Shown here: one piece after another, positions 46,340-55,642 of the stretch
Layout: each line of letters opens with the position of its first letter
How positions within the stretch are numbered: position 1 is the stretch's first letter
Assembly: GCF_900099995.1 (NCBI RefSeq)
Contig: NZ_FNCZ01000012.1
Coordinates: 1-55,642 of the forward strand
Direction: 5' to 3'
DNA from: Winogradskyella thalassocola
Lineage (GTDB): Bacteria; Bacteroidota; Bacteroidia; Flavobacteriales; Flavobacteriaceae
Length of the DNA stretch: 55,642 nt
Translations under genes and position numbers: made by a program
Notes under the pieces: model-generated
What the model saw: the letters and a program-made list of their open reading frames with translations, nothing else
Told to the model about the DNA's origin: nothing
The model's database searches: none

Positions 46340-47584
46340 CTAAACTTCAAATTCTTTTAAAGTCTTAGTGATAATAGACACACAATCTAATAATTGCTCT
46401 CTCGTCATTACTAAAGGTGGAGCAAAACGAATAATATTTCCATGTGTTGGTTTTGCTAACAGACCGTTATCTCTTAATTTTAAACAAATATTCCACGCGG
46501 TATCGCTGTCTTCGTCATCGTTTATTAAAATAGCGTTTAATAAGCCTTTACCTCTTACTGAATTAACAATAGAACTTGTTTCAATAAATTTAGATAATTC
46601 ACTTCTAAATAATTCACCTAATACTTGAGCATTATTTGCTAAATCTTCGTTCTTCACCACTTCTAAAGCTGCAATAGCCACTGCTGCTGCAATTGGATTT
46701 CCTCCAAACGTACTTCCGTGATTTCCTGGTTTTATAACATTCATAATGCTTTCATCTGCTAACACAGCAGATACAGGATAAGCACCACCTGATAAGGCTT
46801 TTCCTAAGATTAAAATATCTGGTTTTACGTTTTCATGGTCTACAGCTAACATTTTACCTGTTCTCGCTATTCCTGTTTGTACTTCATCTGCAATGAATAA
46901 AACATTATGAGCTTCACAAATTGCTTTTGCTTTTGATAAGTACCCTTCTGTAGGAACATACACTCCAGCTTCACCTTGAATTGGTTCAACTAAAAACCCA
47001 GCAACATTAGAATTGTTTTTCAAAGTCTGCTCTAAAGCCTCTAGATTATTGTATTCAATCTTTATGAAACCATTCGTATAAGGTCCAAAGTTTTTACGCG
47101 CTACAGGATCGTTACTAAACGAAATGATTGTCGTTGTTCTTCCATGGAAGTTGTTTTCACAGACAACGATTTCAGCTTCATTTTCATCGATTCCTTTGAC
47201 TTCATAAGCCCATTTTCTACAAATTTTCAAAGCGGTTTCTACAGCTTCGGCACCTGTATTCATTGGTAAAAGCTTATCGAAATTAAATGTTTCGGAAGCA
47301 TACTTTTCATACTTACCTAACATGTCATTATAAAATGCTCTTGATGTTAAGGTTAGTGTTTGTGCTTGCTCAGTCATCGCAGCAACAATTTTAGGATGAC
47401 AATGTCCTTGGTTTACGGCAGAATAAGCAGACAAAAAATCGTAATATTTTTTACCTTCTACATCCCAAACATATACACCTTCTCCTCTACTCAATACTAC
47501 AGGTAGTGGATGGTAATTGTGCGCACCATATTTGTTTTCTAAATCTATCGCTTCTTGCGATGTTAATTGGTCTATAACAGCCAT
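46340..47584 (-). CDS. rocD: Ornithine--oxo-acid transaminase
   Basis: The 414-residue class III aminotransferase has the PLP lysine Lys262 in LGKALSGG, the FIADEVQTG motif and the [11 protein letters not shown] segment. Full-length similarity and the NNFHGRTTT loop favour ornithine aminotransferase over acetylornithine aminotransferase. It converts ornithine and 2-oxoglutarate to glutamate semialdehyde and glutamate in arginine/proline metabolism. It is monocistronic; no arg or pro genes are adjacent. Confidence 0.93.
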   Translation of the reverse strand: MAVIDQLTSQEAIDLENKYGAHNYHPLPVVLSRGEGVYVWDVEGKKYYDFLSAYSAVNQGHCHPKIVAAMTEQAQTLTLTSRAFYNDMLGKYEKYASETFNFDKLLPMNTGAEAVETALKICRKWAYEVKGIDENEAEIVVCENNFHGRTTTIISFSNDPVARKNFGPYTNGFIKIEYNNLEALEQTLKNNSNVAGFLVEPIQGEAGVYVPTEGYLSKAKAICEAHNVLFIADEVQTGIARTGKMLAVDHENVKPDILILGKALSGGAYPVSAVLADESIMNVIKPGNHGSTFGGNPIAAAVAIAALEVVKNEDLANNAQVLGELFRSELSKFIETSSIVNSVRGKGLLNAILINDDEDSDTAWNICLKLRDNGLLAKPTHGNIIRFAPPLVMTREQLLDCVSIITKTLKEFEV

Positions 47585-47723
47585 TTTAAAAATAATTTAA
47601 TAAATGAATAAAATATCCATTCCTTCATCACCTTTATTCTTTCAAAGTATTGAAAAAGCAGCGTGGGAGAGAAATCATCCCTAAGAACGTGCAAATTAAT
47701 AAATATTCTTTTCGATTTAAAAC

Positions 47724-48110
47724 TTACTCCGTTATTTTTCCTGACAATGATGAAACTTGAAGCTCTAATCTTTTTATTTCTCGTAGAATCGCCTTTTTAT
47801 CCATTTGCATCCAAGAAAACAGTTTTAGCATACTAGATACGACCAAACTCAGGGTTCCAAAAACACCCCATTTTATAAGATCGTTTGTTGCCTCTACATT
47901 AAAAAATTGAATGGCGCAGTAAATAAAAATTCCAAAGAATATTACTTGCACAATGCTCATTACAATTACAATCCAACTATTCTTGCCGCTAAAGATTCCG
48001 AATATCATTTGCGATAGATTTTGCTCGTCTAAATCGTCATAGAATTTAGCTTCTTCTTGTGTTAAGGTCTCTTTAATTAATTGGTCTATGTCTTCTGTAT
48101 TAGTGGTCAT
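47724..48110 (-). CDS. DUF6768-like membrane protein, putative anti-sigma partner
   Basis: The 128-residue protein has an acidic cytoplasmic N-terminus (LIKETLTQEEAKFYDDL), two membrane helices (about 46-70 and 81-100) and a short basic coiled-coil tail. It resembles the DUF6768 family. Its start overlaps the ECF sigma gene by 11 bp, the place where anti-sigma factors are usually encoded, so it may hold the sigma factor at the membrane. There is no zinc-binding HxxxCxxC motif. Confidence 0.7.
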   Translation of the reverse strand: MTTNTEDIDQLIKETLTQEEAKFYDDLDEQNLSQMIFGIFSGKNSWIVIVMSIVQVIFFGIFIYCAIQFFNVEATNDLIKWGVFGTLSLVVSSMLKLFSWMQMDKKAILREIKRLELQVSSLSGKITE

Positions 48111-48651
48111 AATTTATATGTTTTAATGTTATTTTTAACGTCTCTCTTGCGTGAAATAATCTCGATTTTGCTGTTCCTACTGAAATTTCTAGCAAATCAC
48201 TTATTTGTTTTAAGCTATACGATTCTATATAAAATAGCTGAACTACCATTTTCTGATTATTAGGTAATGCTTTTAACGCTTTTGCCAGTTGTGCTTTTAA
48301 ATGGTCATTCTCAGAATAAGCTTTGTCCTCACTTACAATTTCAAAATTGGATTCTAAAGTTTGTTTTTGATTTTTAGATTGTACTCTTAGCCAATCCATG
48401 GCTTTATTACAAACAATTCTATAAGCCCAAAATTTAAATTGTTTAGGATCTTTTAGACTTTCAAGCTTATGTATAATAGTAGTCCAACTCTCTTGTGCAA
48501 TGTCTTTTGCCACATCCTTGTCCTTAACCAACCAATAAGCTTTATCACGAAACAGTTTATGCCATCGCTTTACCAAAATAGCAAGTGCTTTTTTATTGCC
48601 GGCTTTATAAGCTTCAACTAATGCTTCATCTCTACTTTGGTCGGTTTTCAA
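48100..48651 (-). CDS. ECF-type RNA polymerase sigma factor
   Basis: The 183-residue protein has sigma region 2 (DIAQESWTTIIHKL, FKFWAYRIVCNKAMDWL) and region 4 (LPNNQKMVVQLFYIESYSLKQISDLLEISVGTAKSRLFHARETLK). The start is TTG; the SRPBCC stop codon TAA is directly in front, so the two are translationally coupled and no ATG is available nearby. It recruits core polymerase to an unknown regulon under control of a partner, most likely the DUF6768 protein downstream. Confidence 0.9.
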   Translation of the reverse strand: MKTDQSRDEALVEAYKAGNKKALAILVKRWHKLFRDKAYWLVKDKDVAKDIAQESWTTIIHKLESLKDPKQFKFWAYRIVCNKAMDWLRVQSKNQKQTLESNFEIVSEDKAYSENDHLKAQLAKALKALPNNQKMVVQLFYIESYSLKQISDLLEISVGTAKSRLFHARETLKITLKHINYDH

Positions 48652-49158
48652 TTAAACGGTTTTAGTTGGTCGCGATGTTCTCATATACATCGCTCTTAAT
48701 ACTTTTACCCAAACATTATATGAGGTTTCCTTTTTAGCAGTGGTATAGTAATTTTCTACGTTATCAAAAGCGTCTTCTATTAATGCATCGTGTAACCACC
48801 TAACGACCAAACTCCATAATAACGACGCTTTAAATGTTGTGGTCATATTAATTTCGTGATGTATAACGGTTGTATTCGCATTTAGAGCTTCAATATTAAA
48901 CTCGTGCGTTCCGATAAATCCTACAGGTTTAGAAAACTGAAATTTAATAAAATCGAAATCATTCATCTCAATAACGGTATACCTAATGTGACCATGACCG
49001 CCTCTACTTCCAACTTGCAATCCATTCTTGAATTTTATGGCTGGCCAATTTTCAGAAGGCCAAACTAAATCTTCGGAGGACGCTAATGTTTTAAATAATT
49101 GAGACACCTTTTCTTTAGGCTGATGGATTGTTCTGGTATGTCTATTTTTCACTCTCAT
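48652..49158 (-). CDS. SRPBCC-family protein
   Basis: The 168-residue protein has the START/Bet v 1-like helix-grip fold of polyketide cyclase/dehydrase relatives: an N-terminal strand with IHQPKEKVSQLFKTL, long antiparallel strands and a C-terminal helix. No enzymatic residues stand out. It is first in the three-gene unit with the ECF sigma factor and DUF6768 and abuts the sigma start codon, so it may sense a hydrophobic ligand for this module. Confidence 0.72.
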   Translation of the reverse strand: MRVKNRHTRTIHQPKEKVSQLFKTLASSEDLVWPSENWPAIKFKNGLQVGSRGGHGHIRYTVIEMNDFDFIKFQFSKPVGFIGTHEFNIEALNANTTVIHHEINMTTTFKASLLWSLVVRWLHDALIEDAFDNVENYYTTAKKETSYNVWVKVLRAMYMRTSRPTKTV

Positions 49159-49268
49159 ACTTTAAAGACGAAAGAATTATGAAAAGGTTCATTTTATTTT
49201 GAAATTCTTTTTAAAGTTAATCTAAATTATACAGACCCAATTCAGTCTAACTATTTATAAAATAAGAA

Positions 49269-49276
49269 TATCTTTG
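49269..49276 (+). promoter_or_regulatory. -7 box of the rlmD operon
   Basis: TATCTTTG matches TAnnTTTG, 20 bp before the rlmD ATG. No TTTG is found at -33. Confidence 0.45.
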
Positions 49277-49296
49277 CACTCAAATTATAATAAGAA

Positions 49297-50751
49297 ATGC
49301 CAAAGAGAGAACGGAATAAATTTGTAAGACGCGGGGAAATCATTGAGATTTTAATTGAAGACTATGCTTTTGGCGGCAAAGGTATTGGTCGTATTAGAAA
49401 TGAACATGGAGAATTCGTTGTTTTTGTTCCTAATACATTGCCAGGTCAATTGGTTAAAGGACATGTAAAAAAGACGAGTAAAAAGTATGCCGAATGTAAA
49501 CTTTTTGAAGTCTTAAAACCATCGGAAGATGAAATAGACATGCCTTACCAAACCATTCCTGGCGCTCCATATATTAACTTACCAATAGAAAAGCAACACG
49601 AATACAAAAAGCAAAGTACTTTAGAGTTATTTAAGCGCATTGGTAAAGTTGCTGACATTGAAGATAAGTTTGACGAATTTGTGACCTCTCCAAACACATT
49701 TCATTATAGAAATAAAATGGAATACGGTTTTTCTGCCATTGGTTATAATCACGAATTAAAAACCGATGTAGATGAATTTACATTAGGATTCAAAAAACGC
49801 GGTACATGGTGGTGTGGTGACGATCTTAAAGAAGATTCTGGTTTATTTGACGCTGAATTTGAAAACCGACTAAAAGACATCAAAGCGTATTGCGTAGACA
49901 CCAGATTAGCACCTTGGCATCCACCAAAAAGAGAAGGCTTTTTTAGATATTTTGTCGTTAGAAAATCTTTTAAAACCAATCAATTACTTTTCAACTTAGT
50001 CACAACCTCTCATGATTTACCAGAATTTGACTTAGATAAATTTGCAAATTATTTAGTGGAGTTGTTTGGCGATCGTGTTGCTGGTTTACTACATACAATT
50101 AACGACGAAACCGGAGATCGAACGATTGCTACAACCGGAAGTATTTCTCTAGTGTATGGTGACGATAAAATTGTTGAAGAATTATTAGGCTTAAATTTTG
50201 AAATCAGCATGAAAAGCTTTTTTCAAACCAACCCTAAATGTGCTGAGAAATTATATTCTAAAGTTGTCGATTATGCCTTAGAAAATAAAGATGCCATTGA
50301 CAATACGGTGGTATTAGATTTATTCTGTGGTACAGGAACTATTGGTCAAATTATAGCAAACAAATCTGATAATACTAAAATTGTTGGAGTGGATATTGTG
50401 GCTGCTGCTATTGAAGACGCTAAAGAAAACGCCAAACGAAATAATATTGAAGGCTTAAAATTCTTTGCAGCTGATGTTGGTAAATTCTTATCAGAACACC
50501 CAGAATACACCAATAAAATTAGAACGATTATTCTAGATCCTGCAAGAGCCGGAATTGCGCCAAAAACTCTTAAAAAAATAATAAACCTAAATGCAGAACG
50601 TTTGGTTTATGTATCTTGTAATCCTGCAACACAAGCCAGAGATACAGAACAATTAATGGAGTCTGGTTACACCATTAAAAAATTAAGTTTAGTAGATCAG
50701 TTTCCGCATACAGCGCATATTGAAACGGTTGTGTTATTTGAGAAAAAGTAA
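49297..50751 (+). CDS. rlmD: 23S rRNA (uracil-C5)-methyltransferase RlmD-like, without Fe-S cysteines
   Basis: The 484-residue protein has an N-terminal TRAM domain (about 10-70), the insert region, and a C-terminal SAM-dependent methyltransferase domain with LFCGTGTIGQ, LDPARAGI and the nucleophile Cys441 in YVSCNPA. It should make m5U in 23S rRNA or tRNA (RlmD, RlmCD or TrmFO-like substrate choice cannot be read). The CxxxxxCxxC cluster motif of E. coli RlmD is replaced here by PYQTIPGAPYINLPIEKQ. It heads a four-gene run with the thioredoxin lipoprotein 2 bp later. Confidence 0.88.
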   Translation: MPKRERNKFVRRGEIIEILIEDYAFGGKGIGRIRNEHGEFVVFVPNTLPGQLVKGHVKKTSKKYAECKLFEVLKPSEDEIDMPYQTIPGAPYINLPIEKQHEYKKQSTLELFKRIGKVADIEDKFDEFVTSPNTFHYRNKMEYGFSAIGYNHELKTDVDEFTLGFKKRGTWWCGDDLKEDSGLFDAEFENRLKDIKAYCVDTRLAPWHPPKREGFFRYFVVRKSFKTNQLLFNLVTTSHDLPEFDLDKFANYLVELFGDRVAGLLHTINDETGDRTIATTGSISLVYGDDKIVEELLGLNFEISMKSFFQTNPKCAEKLYSKVVDYALENKDAIDNTVVLDLFCGTGTIGQIIANKSDNTKIVGVDIVAAAIEDAKENAKRNNIEGLKFFAADVGKFLSEHPEYTNKIRTIILDPARAGIAPKTLKKIINLNAERLVYVSCNPATQARDTEQLMESGYTIKKLSLVDQFPHTAHIETVVLFEKK

Positions 50752-50753
50752 AA

Positions 50754-52253
50754 ATGAAAAGAATTCTTTATTTTTTAATCATTCCGTTCCTAATTTCTTG
50801 TCAAGATGAAAAATCTTACGACAGCGAAATCAGTAATAATGATTATTCCGAAGTCATTGTTTCGGGCACAATAGAGAATAGACCTATTAATGATACCATC
50901 AATACTTTTAAAATTTATATCAATAATTTATTAGGTGATGAGCAATTTAAAGTTGAGACCATAAGCATTGAAGATTCAGGTGAATTTAGAACCTCATTAT
51001 TACTTAATAATCCTCAAACGATCACACTGGCATATAAAGCTGTTGAATTTAATTTGATTCTAAAACCAAGTGATTCTGTAAACATTATTTTTAAAGACAA
51101 TTACGACACCAAAAAAGATGTTTTTACGGATGCAAAACTTAGTGGGTCATTAGCAGCATTAAACAAAGAGTTGTTTACGTTTTTAGCTTCAAGAGAATTG
51201 AACATGAGAACTTATTACAACAAACTGAAAGACTTAAATCCTGATTCTTACAAAACCTTTTATGACAGTATTTTTGGTGCTGATGCCAATAATATTGATC
51301 GTTTTTTAGCTGAAAATAATGTTAGTCAAACATTAAAGGATTGGTTGTTTGTAGAAAAACATTACGTGCCCGTTGACAACCTTTTAGGGTTTCCATTATA
51401 TTACGAGATGTTTCATCCCGAAGCATCAAAAACAGTACAATATAATGACAGTTTTTTTAGCAACTTAGAAAGATTACCAGAACTTAAAGCATCTCATTTA
51501 GTTAATTCTAAAATTAATAGTATTGGAAACTATTTAAGATTTCATTATTCAAAAAAACTAAGCCCTAAAGGTGTTAAAACAGAAATTAAAAAACTAGATT
51601 CATTAGTTATAAGAGAACTAAAACAAGATTTTAACAGCAACAAGCTTTTACTACAGTTAGCTGTTTACGACATTATTAATTATTCATTTGAAAACAACAA
51701 TTTAGATTTTCTGACTAACGAAAAAGATTTTATTGAAAACTTGTATACTAATAGTATTTTTGAAAATATCATAAATACTAGAACCGAAACTATAAAATTA
51801 TTAGTAAAAAATCCTGAAATTCCAAAAAACGCTGAGCTTTTAGAATTTAATTATGACACTGCTGAAGCTTTCATTGAGGATATAACTCGTACTTCTGATA
51901 AAAAAATCATATACATAGATAATTGGGCTGTTTGGTGTTCTCCATGTCGATCCGAATTTAAAGAAGCGACACCACAACTAAAAAAGGAATTTTCTGATTC
52001 AGTAGAATTTATTTACATCTGCCATAAATCTGATGAGACGTTATGGAAACCTATGATTGCGCAATATAAATTAGAAGGAAAACATTATTTTGTAACTGAG
52101 AAACAAAATTTAATGTTGACTAAATATTTAGACATTACTGGATTTCCTAATTATAATATTTTCGATAAAAATGGTAAAATGCTATATGGAGGTTTTGAAT
52201 ACCGACCAAGTGAACCGATAACGAAAGAACTACTTAATAAACTCACCAAATAA
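50754..52253 (+). CDS. TlpA-like thioredoxin lipoprotein
   Basis: The 499-residue protein has a lipoprotein signal (LISC), an N-terminal beta domain of the kind fused to flavobacterial TlpA proteins (about 25-130), a helical middle and a C-terminal thioredoxin domain (about 355-499) with the redox pair WCSPC. It should act as a periplasmic thiol-disulfide oxidoreductase. It starts 2 bp after rlmD and is followed by DUF6452 after 4 bp. Confidence 0.85.
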   Translation: MKRILYFLIIPFLISCQDEKSYDSEISNNDYSEVIVSGTIENRPINDTINTFKIYINNLLGDEQFKVETISIEDSGEFRTSLLLNNPQTITLAYKAVEFNLILKPSDSVNIIFKDNYDTKKDVFTDAKLSGSLAALNKELFTFLASRELNMRTYYNKLKDLNPDSYKTFYDSIFGADANNIDRFLAENNVSQTLKDWLFVEKHYVPVDNLLGFPLYYEMFHPEASKTVQYNDSFFSNLERLPELKASHLVNSKINSIGNYLRFHYSKKLSPKGVKTEIKKLDSLVIRELKQDFNSNKLLLQLAVYDIINYSFENNNLDFLTNEKDFIENLYTNSIFENIINTRTETIKLLVKNPEIPKNAELLEFNYDTAEAFIEDITRTSDKKIIYIDNWAVWCSPCRSEFKEATPQLKKEFSDSVEFIYICHKSDETLWKPMIAQYKLEGKHYFVTEKQNLMLTKYLDITGFPNYNIFDKNGKMLYGGFEYRPSEPITKELLNKLTK

Positions 52254-52257
52254 TTAA

Positions 52258-52833
52258 ATGAATAATTATAAAAGTCTTATAATATTACTAATCGCACTAT
52301 TGTTGCTCTGTTGCGAGCGCGATGATATTTGCCCTGCCTCTACACAGACCACACCCAGATTAATAGTAGAATTCTATGATGCCTCTGAGACTGATGAATT
52401 ATTAAATGTGTCTAGAATTACAGTATATGGTGATGGTTTATTAGAATTAGATGGTGATGGTAATCCTATTGAGCCAACGGTATCTTCGGATGCCACGCTG
52501 CTCTTTAACGAAATTGCAAATTCAGTAGAATTACCCCTTGTAGTTGGTGCAGAACAAGAACTTATAACAACACGTTTTATCTTAGAAAAAGACACCGATC
52601 TTAGGCTCGATGATGATCCTTTAACGAATTCAAATATAGATATTATAGAAATCTCTTATAATACTGAATTTGTTTACGTGTCTAGAGCTTGCGGTTACAA
52701 AAGTAATTTTAAGAGTCTAGGAATTGCAAGAGTAACGGATGCTGATCAATGGATTACCAATATAGAAATCGAAGAAACCACACAAGCACTTATAGAAAAT
52801 GAAAACACAACACATGTACGCATCTATCACTAG
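52258..52833 (+). CDS. DUF6452 lipoprotein
   Basis: The 191-residue protein has a lipoprotein signal (LLLLCC), then ERDDICPAST and TTPRLIVEFYD, the start signature of DUF6452. Function unknown. It overlaps the DUF6048 gene by 35 bp, and the rlmD-DUF6452-DUF6048 order is conserved in Flavobacteriaceae. Confidence 0.8.
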   Translation: MNNYKSLIILLIALLLLCCERDDICPASTQTTPRLIVEFYDASETDELLNVSRITVYGDGLLELDGDGNPIEPTVSSDATLLFNEIANSVELPLVVGAEQELITTRFILEKDTDLRLDDDPLTNSNIDIIEISYNTEFVYVSRACGYKSNFKSLGIARVTDADQWITNIEIEETTQALIENENTTHVRIYH

Positions 52834-53557
52834 AAGCGTAATCGTATTGCTGTTGTTTTCTACAATGGCTTTTGCGCAAGAAAAGAAAAAAACGGTCAAC
52901 GATACATTAGTATTTAAGCAAAAATATGGTCTTAGACTTGGTACTGATATAAGCAAACTCGCGAGAACTTTTTTAGATGATGACTATTCGGGTTTTGAAA
53001 TTATGGGTGATTATCGTTTAACCAAACGTATTTATATCGCTGGCGAAATTGGAAATGAAGAACGCATTCTCGAAAACGAAATTTTAAGCAATACCACAAA
53101 AGGTAGTTATTTTAAAGCTGGATTTGATATGAATTTCTATCAAAACTGGCTAGATATGGAGAATATGGTTTATGCCGGATTCCGTATTGGTGCAAGTTCT
53201 TTTAATCAAACACGAAACAGCTATACCGTTTATGATATTAACAATCAATATTGGGGTGATCGCTACACTGTTAATGAAGCTAAAGAATATAATGGCTTAA
53301 CGGCACTTTGGACAGAATTACAAATAGGATTAAAAGCCGAAATCTTTAATAATTTCTTTGCTGGATTCAACATTCAACTAAAAGTCTTAATTACCGAAAA
53401 AGAAATCGATGATTACGAAAATCTTTATATTCCTGGTTACAACAGAACTTATGACAGTAGTAGCTTCGGTGGAGGTTTTGGTTTTAACTTATCTTACTTA
53501 GTTCCTATTTTTAAGAAAGATAAAATTGTAATTCAGGAGAAAGAAGTTGAAAAATAG
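52799..53557 (+). CDS. DUF6048 outer-membrane beta-barrel protein
   Basis: The 252-residue protein has a signal peptide ending AFAQ (start at 52799, or at the second Met at 52814), and amphipathic strands ending in a barrel-like SYLVPIF region. It matches DUF6048, usually encoded after DUF6452. The pair may form a lipoprotein/barrel unit. Function unknown. Confidence 0.8.
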   Translation: MKTQHMYASITRSVIVLLLFSTMAFAQEKKKTVNDTLVFKQKYGLRLGTDISKLARTFLDDDYSGFEIMGDYRLTKRIYIAGEIGNEERILENEILSNTTKGSYFKAGFDMNFYQNWLDMENMVYAGFRIGASSFNQTRNSYTVYDINNQYWGDRYTVNEAKEYNGLTALWTELQIGLKAEIFNNFFAGFNIQLKVLITEKEIDDYENLYIPGYNRTYDSSSFGGGFGFNLSYLVPIFKKDKIVIQEKEVEK

Positions 53558-53650
53558 TTTGCAATAAAACTGTAGTCGACTTAACACCTAATAGCACTAG
53601 AATAAACAAAACTAAAATTCAACTTTTCTTCGTATCTTTTCTTTATCAAA

Positions 53651-54184
53651 ATGACTGACATGGATAAAGATGCTATTGCCGATTTAATTGAAGCTAAACA
53701 TTCAGAATTAATTACTTGGTTAGAAAACCAGCCAGACGACTCTTGGACACTCGGACCAGAAGGTAAGTGGACTACAGGTCAGCAAGCACTCCATTTGTTA
53801 CAAAGTATAGTTCCTCTTAACAATGCTTTGAGTATGCCTAAGTTTTTACTGCGTTTAAAATTCGGAAAAGCAAATAGACCCGTAAGACCATACGATGCTA
53901 TTGTAAAACGCTATCAAGAACGTTTAGCAGATGCCAAAGGCAAAACGTTTAAAGGCTCTCAAAACATGAAAATCCCAAAGCTTGAAGACAAACAATATTT
54001 TTTAAACAGATTGCAAACCGAAGCAAAAAAAATACAATATAAAACCAGACGCATCAGCGATGTAAATTTAGATACTGTAGTTTTACCACATCCTTTAATG
54101 GGAAAAATGCCTGTTAGAGAAATTATTATGTGGACAGCGCATCATGTGGAGCATCATACTGATATTCTTAAGGCTAATTATTAA
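53651..54184 (+). CDS. DinB-family protein
   Basis: The 177-residue protein is a four-helix-bundle DinB/DUF664-like protein with metal-ligand histidines His48 (QALHLLQ) and the C-terminal HHVEHH cluster (164-169). The superfamily includes bacillithiol S-transferases, which would fit the YtxJ gene in this window, but this is inference. It has its own promoter-like TATCTTTT box at 53633-53640. Confidence 0.78.
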   Translation: MTDMDKDAIADLIEAKHSELITWLENQPDDSWTLGPEGKWTTGQQALHLLQSIVPLNNALSMPKFLLRLKFGKANRPVRPYDAIVKRYQERLADAKGKTFKGSQNMKIPKLEDKQYFLNRLQTEAKKIQYKTRRISDVNLDTVVLPHPLMGKMPVREIIMWTAHHVEHHTDILKANY

Positions 54185-54406
54185 CTTTTAATAAATATTT
54201 GAACGTAATTTTTATTCGAATTTAAAGAAGTTTTACAAAGCCTTCAATTTATAATATTAAAGTCACTTGCTATTGCTCGCTTTAAAATCACGTTAGTTTG
54301 TAATAATATTTATACAAATTTCAAAAATATTTCTGTTTGTATTGAGGTTTAAAGCTTCAGAAATTAATAAAATATAAAATCAATTTTTTATTGTATTAAT
54401 TTAAAC

Positions 54407-54414
54407 TACATTTG
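54407..54414 (+). promoter_or_regulatory. -7 box of the T9SS/collagen operon
   Basis: TACATTTG matches TAnnTTTG, 63 bp before the ATG at 54478. It overlaps the TTG at 54412 that would extend the frame and therefore supports the later ATG. Confidence 0.45.
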
Positions 54415-54477
54415 ATCTACTTAAATCATCGTTTCGTCGATGAAATAAGTGATTTACCAAATTTTAAAACCTACTTT

Positions 54478-55642
<1,165 letters not shown>

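Overview
The window (about 35% G+C by eye) reads as a chromosomal segment of a marine member of the Flavobacteriaceae. Support for this comes from several proteins with C-terminal type IX secretion (T9SS) sorting domains, Bacteroidota-type promoter boxes (TTTG ... TAnnTTTG), a TonB-dependent receptor with a carboxypeptidase-like N-terminal domain, many lipoproteins, a bacilliredoxin of the bacillithiol system, a CCC-motif membrane protein, and DUF families mostly confined to this family. The genus cannot be fixed from the sequence alone (Psychroserpens, Winogradskyella or Olleya-like is a guess). No CRISPR array, intact insertion sequence, prophage, rRNA or intact tRNA was seen.

Layout. 1-6366: 3' part of a giant multidomain T9SS adhesin. 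6367-6967: hairpins, a tRNA-like fragment and an orphan coding fragment. 6968-13112 (minus): a TPR-CHAT protease-like lipoprotein followed 73 bp later (31 bp if the long start is used) by a nine-repeat T9SS surface protein. 13317-15352 (minus): YtxJ bacilliredoxin and a secreted GH16 beta-glucanase. 15644-20647 (plus): clpB behind a sigma-54-like promoter, deoC-deoD, and a histidine phosphatase lipoprotein. 20633-23705: a lipoprotein, a DinB-like protein and lpdA. 23788-28522 (minus): five small outer-membrane beta-barrel genes, with aroQ inside the array and two decayed copies. 28608-30761: xerD and a PAS histidine kinase. 30758-33419 (minus): a pentapeptide-like repeat lipoprotein and a papain-like protease lipoprotein. 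33590-36014 (minus): coiled-coil protein, zapA, a strong 6S RNA candidate, and rny. 36193-42510 (plus): M23 peptidase, TonB-dependent receptor, T9SS protein. 42500-47584: cysteine desulfurase, a calcium-repeat lipoprotein, an Smr protein, small membrane proteins, rocD. 47724-49158 (minus): SRPBCC protein, ECF sigma factor and DUF6768 membrane protein. 49297-53557 (plus): rlmD (no Fe-S cysteines), a TlpA-like thioredoxin lipoprotein, DUF6452, DUF6048. 53651-55642: DinB protein, a minimal T9SS protein, and a collagen-like secreted protein cut by the window end.

How it fits together. Much of the window is core housekeeping: protein disaggregation, nucleoside salvage, 2-oxoacid dehydrogenase E3, shikimate pathway, chromosome dimer resolution, RNA turnover, cell division, sulfur mobilisation and ornithine metabolism. 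Between these blocks lie surface-exposed repetitive proteins delivered by T9SS or the lipoprotein pathway. The parts most worth following up are the CHAT lipoprotein/T9SS repeat-protein pair, the sigma-54-like clpB promoter, the 6S RNA, the decaying outer-membrane-protein array, and the collagen-like/T9SS pair at the right edge.
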